DNA of 17,005 nt, taken from positions 1 to 17,005 of the forward strand of contig DDIP01000179.1 in NCBI GenBank assembly GCA_002338605.1, written 5' to 3'. The notes beneath the pieces are model-generated. The model was not told where the DNA came from. It ran no database searches and saw only the letters and a list, made by a program, of their open reading frames with translations. The position numbers and the translations under genes are program-made. The first letter of the stretch is position 1, and every line of letters begins with the position of its first letter. Shown here piece after piece: positions 1-7,982 of this stretch. Source of the DNA: Proteobacteria bacterium UBA1847. GTDB lineage: Bacteria > Pseudomonadota > Gammaproteobacteria > Steroidobacterales > Woeseiaceae.

Positions 1-98
1 ATGCCCGCCACGAGCGCGTGCCGACAGTGGGTCGGCTGCGCGGTCAGGCACCTGTGAAGCCGCTGCCCATGGGCTCTGTGAGGGAAGCGCTCGAATGA
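1..98 (+). CDS. C-terminal end of a probable FAD/NAD-binding (HcnB/OoxA-like) dehydrogenase subunit, partial
   Basis: The frame starting at base 3 is open from the window edge to a TGA at 96-98 and gives 31 residues. They end with a basic, proline-rich stretch (APVKPLPMGSVREALE). Alpha subunits of HcnB/OoxA/NoxA-type amino-acid or opine dehydrogenases typically end in a similar R-x-P-x-x-P-[IVL]-x-[LM]-G pattern. The stop overlaps the next gene's start as ATGA, so the two are translationally coupled, and in that family the alpha gene directly precedes the DAO-type beta gene. Too little protein is visible to prove the family. The assignment rests on the tail and on the neighbour. The catalytic and cofactor regions lie outside the window. 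Confidence 0.5.
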   Translation, partial: ARHERVPTVGRLRGQAPVKPLPMGSVREALE

Positions 99-1249
99 CA
101 CAGCACCCGAACCAGTCGTCGCCGAGGAGCGCCGATGTGATCATTATCGGGGGCGGCATCATGGGTGCGTCGGCCGCGTTCTTTCTGCGCACGCGCAGAC
201 ATTCCGTGATCCTGCTCGAACGCGGACTAGTGGGACAGCAGGCGAGCGGCGTTAACTTCGGCAACGTGCGTCGTCAGGGCCGCAACCTTGTCCAATTGCC
301 GCTTGCCAACCGTTCGCACGAGATCTGGAAGCGACTGTCCGAATTGATCGGGGACGACTGCGAGTATGCACCCGTCGGGCAACTGCGAGTCTGCTATGAC
401 CAGGACGCAGCGGAAGATGCCGAACAGTACGCGCGCGCGGCACAAGGCTACGGGCTGGAGCTCGAGCTTCTCGGTCCGGAAGCATTGCGTGAGCGGTATC
501 CATACATTGGCCACGACGTTATTTTCGGTTCCCTCGCACCCTTGGATGGGCATGCCAATCCACGATTGCTGGCACCCGCTTTCGGTCGCGCAGCGAGTCG
601 GCAAGGTGCACATATCGAGGAAAACGCCGAAGTGCTTACCGTTGAGAAAACAGGCGAGGATTTTGAGGTGGAAACAAGAAACCGTGGTACGTATAGAGCG
701 CCCACGGTGCTAATTACCACTGGCGCCTGGGGCGGTGCTTTGGCAGAGCGCTGCGGTGAACCGGTCCCGTTGCGGGCCAGGGGCCCACAAATGGGCGTGA
801 CCGAGCCCGTCCCTTATCGGATCGAGCCCACGCTGACCGTGAAGACCAATGTACCGGACGAAACTATTTATCTTCGTCAGGTGACGCGCGGTAATATTGT
901 ATTCGGCGGCGGGAATCGTAACGAAGTGGATCTCAAGGGGATCCTTGCCTATGCGAACCCGGAGTACAGCCTGAACCAGATGCCACTACTGGCCCGCCTG
1001 ATGCCAAGCATTGCGAAGCTCCGGCTGATTCGCGTATGGACCGGTATCGAAGGCTACTTGCCGGATGGCTTGCCGATTATGTGCGAGAGTGGAAAAGTCG
1101 CCGGGCTATACTACGCGTTTGGCTTTAGTGGTGCAGGATTTCAGATCGGACCCGGTGTCGGGGACGTGATGGCCGAGCTAATCGATATGGGAAGATCGAC
1201 AACCCCTATCGATGCATTCGACATCAGCCGATTCGCGACATCGACCTGA
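95..1249 (+). CDS. FAD-dependent oxidoreductase, DAO family (HcnC/OoxB-like beta subunit)
   Basis: 384-residue flavoenzyme of the D-amino-acid oxidase superfamily. An N-terminal Rossmann FAD-binding segment (residues 14-30) contains the GGGIMG dinucleotide motif at 19-24 and an acidic residue (E42) at the end of strand 2. It is followed by an ASGVNFGNVRRQGR-type segment at 50-63, typical of the HcnC/opine-oxidase beta branch, and by a C-terminal flavin-contacting GFSGAG (343-348). Such proteins oxidise amino acids, imino acids or N-carboxyalkyl amino acids (opines) to imines, usually with an alpha subunit and a small 2Fe-2S protein passing electrons to the respiratory chain. There is no signal peptide, so it is cytoplasmic or membrane-peripheral. 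The ATG overlaps the preceding stop (ATGA), supporting this start and a common operon. Family is certain; substrate (glycine, opine, D-hydroxyproline and others) cannot be told. Confidence 0.85.
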   Translation: MTQHPNQSSPRSADVIIIGGGIMGASAAFFLRTRRHSVILLERGLVGQQASGVNFGNVRRQGRNLVQLPLANRSHEIWKRLSELIGDDCEYAPVGQLRVCYDQDAAEDAEQYARAAQGYGLELELLGPEALRERYPYIGHDVIFGSLAPLDGHANPRLLAPAFGRAASRQGAHIEENAEVLTVEKTGEDFEVETRNRGTYRAPTVLITTGAWGGALAERCGEPVPLRARGPQMGVTEPVPYRIEPTLTVKTNVPDETIYLRQVTRGNIVFGGGNRNEVDLKGILAYANPEYSLNQMPLLARLMPSIAKLRLIRVWTGIEGYLPDGLPIMCESGKVAGLYYAFGFSGAGFQIGPGVGDVMAELIDMGRSTTPIDAFDISRFATST

Positions 1250-1548
1250 GCAATTCAACCTACCAACGAATAATTTGGCCATTTAGCTTGCCCAAATCAA
1301 TTGTAGTTGCGTCGCGACAACGCGCATACCTTCTGCTACGTTCGTCGACCATACATTGATGCGTTCACCTCTTTCGAGGTTAACTCAGCAATCATGGCAA
1401 CTTCCCATGAGGCAAAACCCGACGCAGTTGCGTCTCCGATGCCACGACAGCGACCAGCAAGCTGTCACCTTGCCGCGCCTGGGCGGCTACGCCATTAAAG
1501 TCAGGCTGGGCCGATCAATTTCTGCGAGACGTACGAAGCGACCCGCGC
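1250..1548. other. Convergent intergenic region without a convincing gene
   Basis: This 299-bp gap lies between two converging genes and should hold both transcript ends. I see no strong intrinsic terminator with a U-tract. Weak structures are an AT-rich inverted repeat ATTTGG/CCAAAT (1273-1278 and 1292-1297) and a GC stem GCCGC/GCGGC inside GCCGCGCCTGGGCGGC near 1471-1486. Open frames here are short and lack ribosome-binding sites. Nothing else was recognised. Confidence 0.6.
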
Positions 1549-3351
1549 TCATGATTCAGCCTGAGGAAGATGGCACAGCACTTCGTTACCGTTTGCATGT
1601 ATCAAGCGCGGTGGCCTTTTCGTGTCGCAAATACCATCCAGACGAACGGGGCAGCGATCGACGAACGCACAAATTTCATCGACATCTACCGCGTTATCGA
1701 CCGGTCGAAGTATCGTCCTGGCACTTGTCTCTTCCAGCCACCCTTGCCGCAATTCCGGCACTGATGAAACCAGCAAATCGGTATACGGGTGACCGGGGCC
1801 TGCGGCGAAATTTTCCCGCTTCCCGAACTCCACGGTGCGGCCCGAATACAAGACCAGTATATCGTCACAGACAGAACGCACAGCCGATATGTCGTGACTG
1901 ATGAAAATGAAAGCGACGTCGAGCTCCCGGCGAAGTTCGGCGATCAGATCGAGTATTGCCGCGCCGACTACTGTATCGAGTGCCGACGTCACTTCGTCAC
2001 ACAGAATGATATCCGGTTCGGCCGCCAGCGCCCTCGCCAGGTTGATGCGCTGCTTTTGCCCGCCCGACAGCTCGGCACATCGACGAGTCGCGATATCGAC
2101 CGGCAACTTCACTTGCGCCAGTAACTCTGCAACACGCTTGTGGGTCTCGTCCGCGGATATGCCTTTATAGAAAACCAACGGCCGGCCAACGACCTGTTCG
2201 ACTGTATGTGCCGGATTGAGTGCCGTGTCGGCATTTTGAAATACGATCTGCACACGTCGTAATTGGTCTCGTGTGCGTTTCGACAAATGTGTTGCCAGCG
2301 GAACGCCGTCCAGGCAGATGCTGCCCGCTGCGGCTGGGTGCAAGCCAGCGATCGTTCTGGCCAGTGTAGACTTGCCACACCCCGACTCGCCGATAATACC
2401 GAGGGTTGTTCCGCGTTCTACCGTCAGATTGACATCATGCAGAATCGTGAACTTTGGCATGCCATCTGCATCGACTCGGCCGAAGCCCGCCGAAACGTCG
2501 CGAAGCTCGAGCAACGCGGCCTCGGTTTCGCTATCCGGCTTTTTCAAGGACTCGACACGGAGTGATGGTTTCGCCGCAGCCATCAGCGCCTGCGTATACT
2601 CGTCGCTCGGTGCATCGAGAACCTGCATCGTTTCACCCGCCTCCCTTACCGTGCCGTTTTTTAGTACGACGATCTTGTCGGCCATTTGTGCGACGACGGA
2701 AAGATCGTGCGAAACGTATATTGCTGTCGTTCCCCGGTTTCGAACCACCTTCTTGAATGCCCTGAGGACTTCAATCTGGGTCGTGACGTCGAGCGCTGTG
2801 GTGGGTTCGTCCAGTATGACGACATCCGGATCGCTGATCAGCGCCATCGCGGCCATGAGCCGCTGCAGCTGGCCGCCCGACACCTGGTGTGGATAGTGAT
2901 TACCAATGGTCTCTGGATTCGGCAGCGCCAACGAACTGAATAGTTCGATCGCTTTCGAGCGCGCAGCAGATTTTGACGAAAGCTTGTGCAGCATAGCTGT
3001 TTCAATCACCTGGTCCATGATTGACTTCGATGGATTGAATGCGGCCGCTGCGCTTTGCGATACGTAGGACACACGATTGCCCCGAAACCCAAACAATTGC
3101 TCCCGACTGAGCTCGAGCACGCTGGTGTCGCCAATGCGAATTTGTCCGGCGCTGATCGTACAGCCACGACGGGCGTAGGCCATCAACGCCAATGCAATCG
3201 TCGTCTTGCCGGACCCAGACTCTCCGATCAGCGCAAGCACTTCACCCTTATTCGCTTCAAAATTAACGTCATCGACGATTCTGATGCGCTCGCCATGCTC
3301 GCCACTCACAGTCACTTCGAGACCACTAACCTGTAGATGAGCACTCATCAT
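1549..3351 (-). CDS. Fused two-domain ABC transporter ATPase, dipeptide/oligopeptide (DppD-DppF/GsiA) type
   Basis: 600-residue cytoplasmic ATPase that energises the two permeases encoded just upstream. It has two complete ABC domains. NBD1: Walker A GESGSGKT (43-50), Q99, signature VSGGQ (157-161), Walker B ending DEPT (about 177-184), switch His215. NBD2: Walker A GESGCGKS (321-328), Q372, LSGGQ (428-432), Walker B ILCDE with catalytic Glu453, His486. The C-terminus has the oligopeptide-ABC extension (GHPYTDLL from about 520) with four cysteines (561, 567, 575, 593) in the C-x5-C-x7-C-x17-C-H-L arrangement of the family, reported in some members to bind an iron-sulfur cluster. Both ATP sites look competent. 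The stop of the preceding permease and this ATG share one base (TGATG). A TTG one codon earlier and an ATG at 3348 (better spaced from GAGG at 3356-3359) are alternative starts. Last gene of the six-gene operon. Confidence 0.95.
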   Translation of the reverse strand: MMSAHLQVSGLEVTVSGEHGERIRIVDDVNFEANKGEVLALIGESGSGKTTIALALMAYARRGCTISAGQIRIGDTSVLELSREQLFGFRGNRVSYVSQSAAAAFNPSKSIMDQVIETAMLHKLSSKSAARSKAIELFSSLALPNPETIGNHYPHQVSGGQLQRLMAAMALISDPDVVILDEPTTALDVTTQIEVLRAFKKVVRNRGTTAIYVSHDLSVVAQMADKIVVLKNGTVREAGETMQVLDAPSDEYTQALMAAAKPSLRVESLKKPDSETEAALLELRDVSAGFGRVDADGMPKFTILHDVNLTVERGTTLGIIGESGCGKSTLARTIAGLHPAAAGSICLDGVPLATHLSKRTRDQLRRVQIVFQNADTALNPAHTVEQVVGRPLVFYKGISADETHKRVAELLAQVKLPVDIATRRCAELSGGQKQRINLARALAAEPDIILCDEVTSALDTVVGAAILDLIAELRRELDVAFIFISHDISAVRSVCDDILVLYSGRTVEFGKRENFAAGPGHPYTDLLVSSVPELRQGWLEETSARTILRPVDNAVDVDEICAFVDRCPVRLDGICDTKRPPRLIHANGNEVLCHLPQAES

Positions 3352-4166
3352 CAAGCCTCGTCAGTCACTGACCGGCCACCGCTCGCGAGGCTGTCGATAA
3401 GCAGATTGACACCAATTGTCAATGTCGCGATCGCCAGTGCCGGCGCAATAATTGCCGGAGCGACTTCGGCGAGACCCGAGATGTTTTCCCGCACCAACGA
3501 TCCAAGGTCGGCGTCGGGTGGCTGCACCCCTAGGCCGAGGAAGCTAAGACCGCTAAGCAGCAGTACGACGAAGACAAAGCGTAGGCCGAAGTCAGCCAGC
3601 AAGGGATGAATCATATTTGGCAAGATTTCAAATATTGCAATATGGACACGCCCCTCTCCACGAACACGCGCGACTTGCACGTACTCCATCTGGTTGAGAT
3701 TGACTGCAAGCGAGCGAGCGATTCGAAACGCACCAGGCATGTAACTGACGGCCGCAATCAACAACAACAGGACCATAGAGGATCCGAAGGCGGCGACGAT
3801 GACCAGGGCAAGGATCTTGCCCGGTATCGAAATCAAGGCGTCCATCAGGCGACTGACGGTCTCGTCAACCCAGCGCACGCTGATTGCCGAAAAAAGCGCC
3901 AATGCCGCGCCTGAGCTGCTGGCGAGCAGGGCAGCACCGAACGACAGGCCGACGGTAAAACGAGCCCCGTTCAGTAGCCGACTCAATACATCACGGCCCA
4001 GATAATCGCTACCAAGCAGGTGTGCACCGCCCATGCGTTCAAAGACGTCTGGCGCGACAATCGCACCGACTTCATAGGGTGCCAACATCGGGCCGAACAG
4101 GGCGATAAGCCCCCATGCGATCACCAATACCAGGCCTACAAGCCCTGCTCCACGAACCCTGTTCAT
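3351..4166 (-). CDS. ABC transporter permease, DppC/OppC type
   Basis: 271-residue inner-membrane subunit forming half of the translocation pore of a peptide-type importer. A first membrane helix (about 7-27) is followed by the DppC hallmark GSDYLGRDVLSRLL (52-65). Further hydrophobic helices lie around 72-96, 118-142, 195-212 and 235-260. The cytoplasmic EAA coupling loop is at about 161-185 (EYVQVARVRGEGR, ILPN). Length is slightly short of the usual 280-300 residues because the N-terminal cytoplasmic tail is minimal, with only six residues before the first helix. Start and stop overlap both neighbours: ATGA with the DppB-type gene and TGATG with the ATPase gene. It will act with those proteins and with the Tat-exported binding protein. 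Substrate is not predictable from the permease. Confidence 0.93.
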   Translation of the reverse strand: MNRVRGAGLVGLVLVIAWGLIALFGPMLAPYEVGAIVAPDVFERMGGAHLLGSDYLGRDVLSRLLNGARFTVGLSFGAALLASSSGAALALFSAISVRWVDETVSRLMDALISIPGKILALVIVAAFGSSMVLLLLIAAVSYMPGAFRIARSLAVNLNQMEYVQVARVRGEGRVHIAIFEILPNMIHPLLADFGLRFVFVVLLLSGLSFLGLGVQPPDADLGSLVRENISGLAEVAPAIIAPALAIATLTIGVNLLIDSLASGGRSVTDEA

Positions 4167-5110
4167 CGGTGTCTCAATTTCGGATTGGAAACGATCGCGA
4201 CAATGTCGGCGACGAGCACCATCATCAGGTAGGCACCGCTAAAGATCATTGCACAGGCCTGTAAAAGTGGCATGTCGCGGCTCGTGACGGCGTTCACCAT
4301 CAGGCTCGCAATACCTGGATAGTTGAAGATCGTCTCAACAATGATCGCCCCGCCGAGCAGATACGAGAGACTGAGCGCAATTGCATTAACGACCGGCCCA
4401 ATTGCATTTGGAAAAGCATGTCGCAGGGCTATGCGCGTCGGCCTTGCACCCTTCAGAATGGCCATTTCTACATAGGGTGAATCGAGCTGGTTGATAACAG
4501 CCGCGCGTGTCATGCGCGCCATCTGCGCGACCACTACGAAACACAGTGTCATGACCGGCATTGCAAAGGCTCGTGCAAGCTCGCCGAATGTTGCATCTGG
4601 CGACACAATGGTAATCGACGGTAACCAGCGTAATTGCACCGCGAATACGATCACGGCGATAGTCGCAACCAGAAACTCCGGCACAGCGATCATCGAAAGC
4701 GTAACGATGTTTAACGAACGATCTAGACGTGAATCCCGGTACATGGCTGACAAAATGCCGATCAGCAAAGCAAGCGGAACGGACACCGCCGCGGTGAGGC
4801 CCGCAAGCATCAACGATTTTGGCAGGCGCTGGCCAATGATGTCCCTGACCGGCATATCGCTGACCATCGAAATACCTGGGTCGCCGGACAAAAGCCCCTT
4901 GAGCCAGACCAGGTAGCGAATGTGGCCGGGTTGATTGAGTCCAAGTTGTTCGCGTAGCTCCGCAACGATTTCGGGTGTTGCACTTTGGCCAAGCAGCTCC
5001 TGTGCTGCATCGCCCGGTAACAAAGATGTGATCGAGAAAACGACGAGTGAAACCAGCAGCAATGTAAAAAAAGCGATCAGAATACGCTTTGCGACCAGCA
5101 GCAATATCAT
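4163..5110 (-). CDS. ABC transporter permease, DppB/OppB type
   Basis: 315-residue inner-membrane permease. The N-terminal helix (about 8-30) is followed by the DppB-type LLPGD segment (30-34) and a periplasmic region with LGLNQP (56-61). Several transmembrane helices follow (about 100-122, 136-158, 184-200, 240-262, 285-308). The EAA loop lies at about 213-236 (YVEMAILKGARPTRIALRHA). It pairs with the DppC-type subunit. Its ATG overlaps the stop of the solute-binding-protein gene as ATGA, and its own stop overlaps the next start the same way, so the permeases should be made in a fixed ratio. Normal length and intact motifs; function as a peptide-, opine- or nickel-class importer subunit is secure, substrate is not. 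Confidence 0.93.
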   Translation of the reverse strand: MILLLVAKRILIAFFTLLLVSLVVFSITSLLPGDAAQELLGQSATPEIVAELREQLGLNQPGHIRYLVWLKGLLSGDPGISMVSDMPVRDIIGQRLPKSLMLAGLTAAVSVPLALLIGILSAMYRDSRLDRSLNIVTLSMIAVPEFLVATIAVIVFAVQLRWLPSITIVSPDATFGELARAFAMPVMTLCFVVVAQMARMTRAAVINQLDSPYVEMAILKGARPTRIALRHAFPNAIGPVVNAIALSLSYLLGGAIIVETIFNYPGIASLMVNAVTSRDMPLLQACAMIFSGAYLMMVLVADIVAIVSNPKLRHR

Positions 5111-6693
5111 GACTCATCCAGCCAGACATGATCGGCGAACGAGTAACCCATCAAGCCGCCAATCGGAATAGAGCCGAGGCCCTTAACTCGGGTGTGATAT
5201 GCATCGATCAGGCTGATAAATACCGGGATTCCGACGCCACATTTGTCGTGCACAAGTTCCTGCATGTCCGCGTACATTTGGCGTCGCTTCACTTCGTCGC
5301 CTTCAGCTCGTGCCGCAACAACCAGTTGATCGAATCGCTCGTTGTGCCACCCGGAAACGTTCCAAGGCGCATCCGATTTGAAGAACAGGCTGAATTTGAG
5401 ATCCGCCGTCGGGCGAGGGTTGGTATTACCAAAACCGAGTGGATGCTTCATCCAGTGATTTGACCAGTATCCGTCCGCAGGCACCCGGTTAACGGCCAGT
5501 TTCAGGCCGATGCGTGCGGCGGACTCCTGCAGCAGCGATGCAGTATCGATTGACCCCTGTGCGGCGGGCGTCGCGTACATCGGAACACGAATACCGGCAA
5601 GGCCCGATTTCTTTAAATGAAAGCTGGCTCGGTCCGGGTCATATTCCCGTTGTGCAAGCCCAGGCGCAAAATAGCGATCGGTCGGTGCTATCGGATGATC
5701 GTTTCCGATTTCCGCAAACCCCCGGAACAGCGCTTTCCTAATTAGTTTGCGGTCGAACAGGTACTTCATCGCCAGCACAAAATCGGGATTCGATGTCGGG
5801 TGTGCATCTGCGCGCATGATCAGGTCTGTATATAAGCCTGATTTCGTCTCGAGAATTTCGTGCGTTGGCGATGCATCGACACGGCGCGTTTGCCGCGGAT
5901 TCACGGCGATGATCAGCTGCACGTCCCCCGACAACAGCGCATTAACGCGAGAGGTCTCATCGGGTATGCCAATGAGTTCAATCTCGTCAATATAGGGGCG
6001 GCCTGGTTTCCAGTAGTTTTCATTGCGTATTCCGACCGTGCGAATTCCCGGATTGAAACTCTTCAGCTTGTATGGGCCGGTACCAACCGCCGTCCGAAAA
6101 TCTCTGGTCCCGTCCGCAATAATCAGGAAGTGCGAGTCCGCCAGAATCACAGGCAGGTCCGCATTTGCGCCAGTCAGGCGCATTGTCACTTCGAGCGGCC
6201 CCGTCGCTTTTACATCTGCAAACTGCTGGGCGATTGTCGCCATCTTCGAGGCGACCGATGCGTCTTTGTGTCGTAGCAGGGAATAGACAACGTCGGCAGA
6301 AGTCAGCGACTTGCCGTTGTGAAACTGCACGCCGTCGCGAAGTTTGATGGTCCAGTGAATCTGATCATCGGTCTCGATCGAAACCGCCAGTGCGAGTTGG
6401 GCCGACAGGTCCCGATTGTATTGGGTCAGGCCGCTATACAGCATGTAGTGCCTGACATAGTCAGTCGACAGTGAACCCTTGGCGGGGTCCAGTGTGTCGG
6501 CAATGGAGCTCGACAGGCTTGCAACGCGAATTTGACCGCCCTTCCGCGGTGTAGCTGCAGTCGCAGCGTTAGGATACGCGAGTATTCCGCCAAATGACGC
6601 TGTCATTCCAGCGCCAGCGATCGCTTTGAGTACCCGCCGACGGTCAATGCGGGAACTGGCGCCGCCCCCGATAATGTTTTTTCGCCCGTTCAA
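5107..6693 (-). CDS. Tat-exported family 5 extracellular solute-binding protein (DppA/OppA class)
   Basis: Periplasmic binding protein of the importer, 528 residues from the start chosen here. The N-terminus carries a twin-arginine signal: DRRRVLK at about 17-23, a weakly hydrophobic stretch and a likely SPase I site near ATA/ATP (about 45-48). The mature part has SBP_bac_5 hallmarks: KGGQIRVA at its start, LDPAKG, FHNGKSLTSADVVYSL, and GTGPYKLKSFNPG, which precedes the central lobe. No lipobox cysteine is seen. A GTG at 6744 would extend the frame by 17 residues into the upstream gene. I prefer TTG at 6691-6693, which overlaps that gene's stop as TTGA and leaves a normal 16-17 residue basic region before the twin arginines, although only a weak ribosome site precedes it. 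Tat export implies folding before export. The ligand is unknown: peptide, opine or other amino compound. Confidence 0.9.
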   Translation of the reverse strand: MNGRKNIIGGGASSRIDRRRVLKAIAGAGMTASFGGILAYPNAATAATPRKGGQIRVASLSSSIADTLDPAKGSLSTDYVRHYMLYSGLTQYNRDLSAQLALAVSIETDDQIHWTIKLRDGVQFHNGKSLTSADVVYSLLRHKDASVASKMATIAQQFADVKATGPLEVTMRLTGANADLPVILADSHFLIIADGTRDFRTAVGTGPYKLKSFNPGIRTVGIRNENYWKPGRPYIDEIELIGIPDETSRVNALLSGDVQLIIAVNPRQTRRVDASPTHEILETKSGLYTDLIMRADAHPTSNPDFVLAMKYLFDRKLIRKALFRGFAEIGNDHPIAPTDRYFAPGLAQREYDPDRASFHLKKSGLAGIRVPMYATPAAQGSIDTASLLQESAARIGLKLAVNRVPADGYWSNHWMKHPLGFGNTNPRPTADLKFSLFFKSDAPWNVSGWHNERFDQLVVAARAEGDEVKRRQMYADMQELVHDKCGVGIPVFISLIDAYHTRVKGLGSIPIGGLMGYSFADHVWLDES

Positions 6694-7970
6694 CTTAGTC
6701 GGTCTTTGACGCGGTAGTATGCGCCGACAAATGGCAGGAACCACGGCGGCCCGAAATGGCCCGGGATTGCGGGCCAGCGAAGGTCTTTCCAGGGATTGAG
6801 CTCAGGCCGACCATTCATTGCATCCGCCATCGCCTGCCCCATGTGTACCGACATTTGCACACCGTGCCCGCTATAACCCATCGAGTAGTGCATGCCGTTA
6901 CGTTCGCCGGCACGCGGGAATCGGTCCTGAGTCATGTCGACGAGTCCGCCCCAGCAATAGTCGATTTCGGTTTCACGCAGCTGCGGGAAAACCTGCGACA
7001 TCATGTCGCCAAGAATACGTCCGCTTTTCGCGTCGGATTTCTTGTTTGACATGGCGAAACGCGCGCGACCACCGAACAAAAGCCGATTGTCCGATGTCGG
7101 CCGAAAGTAGTTCCCTATATTCATTGTTGTAACGTAGTTGCGCCGCTTGGGCAGCAATGCGTCCATTGCATCGGGGGTCAGCGGTTCGGTGACGATGATG
7201 AAACTCCCAACCGGAACAATGCGTCTGCGAATCCAGCCAAATGGTCCACCATTGGTCGTACACCCTGTTGCTACCAGTACATATTTAGCCTGGAGTGTGC
7301 CTCGGTGCGTCGTGACACGGAAGCCTCCGCCTGATTCGCGCTTAATACCCGTAACAGGTGTGGATTCGAAAAGTCGCGCGCCACGCTTTAACGACGCCTC
7401 CGCAAGCCCTGCCCCAAATCGACCCACATGCAACGACGCACTGCCTGGCTGCAATAAACCACCATGAAAAATATCCGAGTCGATTTCGTTACCCAGATCC
7501 GATTGACTGAGTAACCGTACATCCGGATCGACGCTGTTACGCAACATATCAAATGTCAATGCGAGTTTCTCGACGTGCTCAGGCTTTGCCGCAAGCTTGA
7601 GTTTGCCGACCCTTGCAAAATCGCAGTCGATCCTCTCCTCACGTACAACCCTCTCGACCGTATCAACAGCAGCGCAGAAAGTTGTGTAGAAGCCCCGTGC
7701 TCTTTCCTCACCGTACTGTTTAACGACCTCGAGGTAGTCCTGTAGCAGGCCGGTGTTGCATTGCCCGCCATTTCTGCCAGATGCCTCGCCGATCATGCGC
7801 CCGGCCTCCAACACCACGACGTCGGCGCCAAACTTCACCAGTGACAATGCGGCCGACAAGCCTGTCAGGCCGCCGCCGATCACAATGACATCGGCCCGCC
7901 CTTCAACTTCCCCGGTCGCCAGACCTTTTATCGCCGGTACAGTATCCAGCCAGTACGATTCGAATTTCAT
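6690..7970 (-). CDS. FAD-dependent oxidoreductase, DAO family, PuuB (gamma-glutamylputrescine oxidase)-like
   Basis: 426-residue flavoenzyme. The FAD Rossmann motif GGGLTG lies at 32-37, E55 ends strand 2, and SGRNGGQ at 64-70 is the signature of the PuuB/OrdL branch that oxidises secondary or gamma-glutamylated amines. The C-terminal flavin loop GYSGHGVQ is at 365-372, followed by the family's tail GPPWFLPFVGAYYR. Family chemistry: FAD oxidises the substrate C-N bond and hydrolysis gives an aldehyde or oxo-acid plus an amine. No signal peptide, so cytoplasmic. It lies between the HAD gene (12-nt gap) and the binding-protein gene (TTGA overlap), implying that the compound brought in by the importer is its substrate. 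It differs clearly in sequence from the DAO enzyme at 95-1249. No glutamine-synthetase-like PuuA gene is present, so a classical gamma-glutamyl route is not shown. Confidence 0.88.
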   Translation of the reverse strand: MKFESYWLDTVPAIKGLATGEVEGRADVIVIGGGLTGLSAALSLVKFGADVVVLEAGRMIGEASGRNGGQCNTGLLQDYLEVVKQYGEERARGFYTTFCAAVDTVERVVREERIDCDFARVGKLKLAAKPEHVEKLALTFDMLRNSVDPDVRLLSQSDLGNEIDSDIFHGGLLQPGSASLHVGRFGAGLAEASLKRGARLFESTPVTGIKRESGGGFRVTTHRGTLQAKYVLVATGCTTNGGPFGWIRRRIVPVGSFIIVTEPLTPDAMDALLPKRRNYVTTMNIGNYFRPTSDNRLLFGGRARFAMSNKKSDAKSGRILGDMMSQVFPQLRETEIDYCWGGLVDMTQDRFPRAGERNGMHYSMGYSGHGVQMSVHMGQAMADAMNGRPELNPWKDLRWPAIPGHFGPPWFLPFVGAYYRVKDRLS

Positions 7971-7982
7971 GGCCCGTAGCCT

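Noticed and set aside
1273..1297. ATTTGG/CCAAAT inverted repeat after the first oxidoreductase gene, as a terminator
   Set aside because: The stem is AT-rich with a 13-nt loop and no following T-run, so it is not a convincing intrinsic terminator.
1392..1514. 40-codon open stretch on the minus strand between stops, with protein-like composition
   Set aside because: It has no ATG or good start and no ribosome site, I recognise no family, and such lengths occur by chance at this GC content. It could be a decayed gene end, but nothing proves it.
1307..1901. Plus-strand open frames (63 and 181 codons) after the first oxidoreductase gene
   Set aside because: No ribosome-binding site and unnatural composition. 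The longer one runs antisense into the ATPase gene, whose motifs are complete.
2273..2896. 207-codon plus-strand frame antisense to the ATPase gene
   Set aside because: Shadow of the ATPase frame: serine/threonine-rich, without motifs or a ribosome site.
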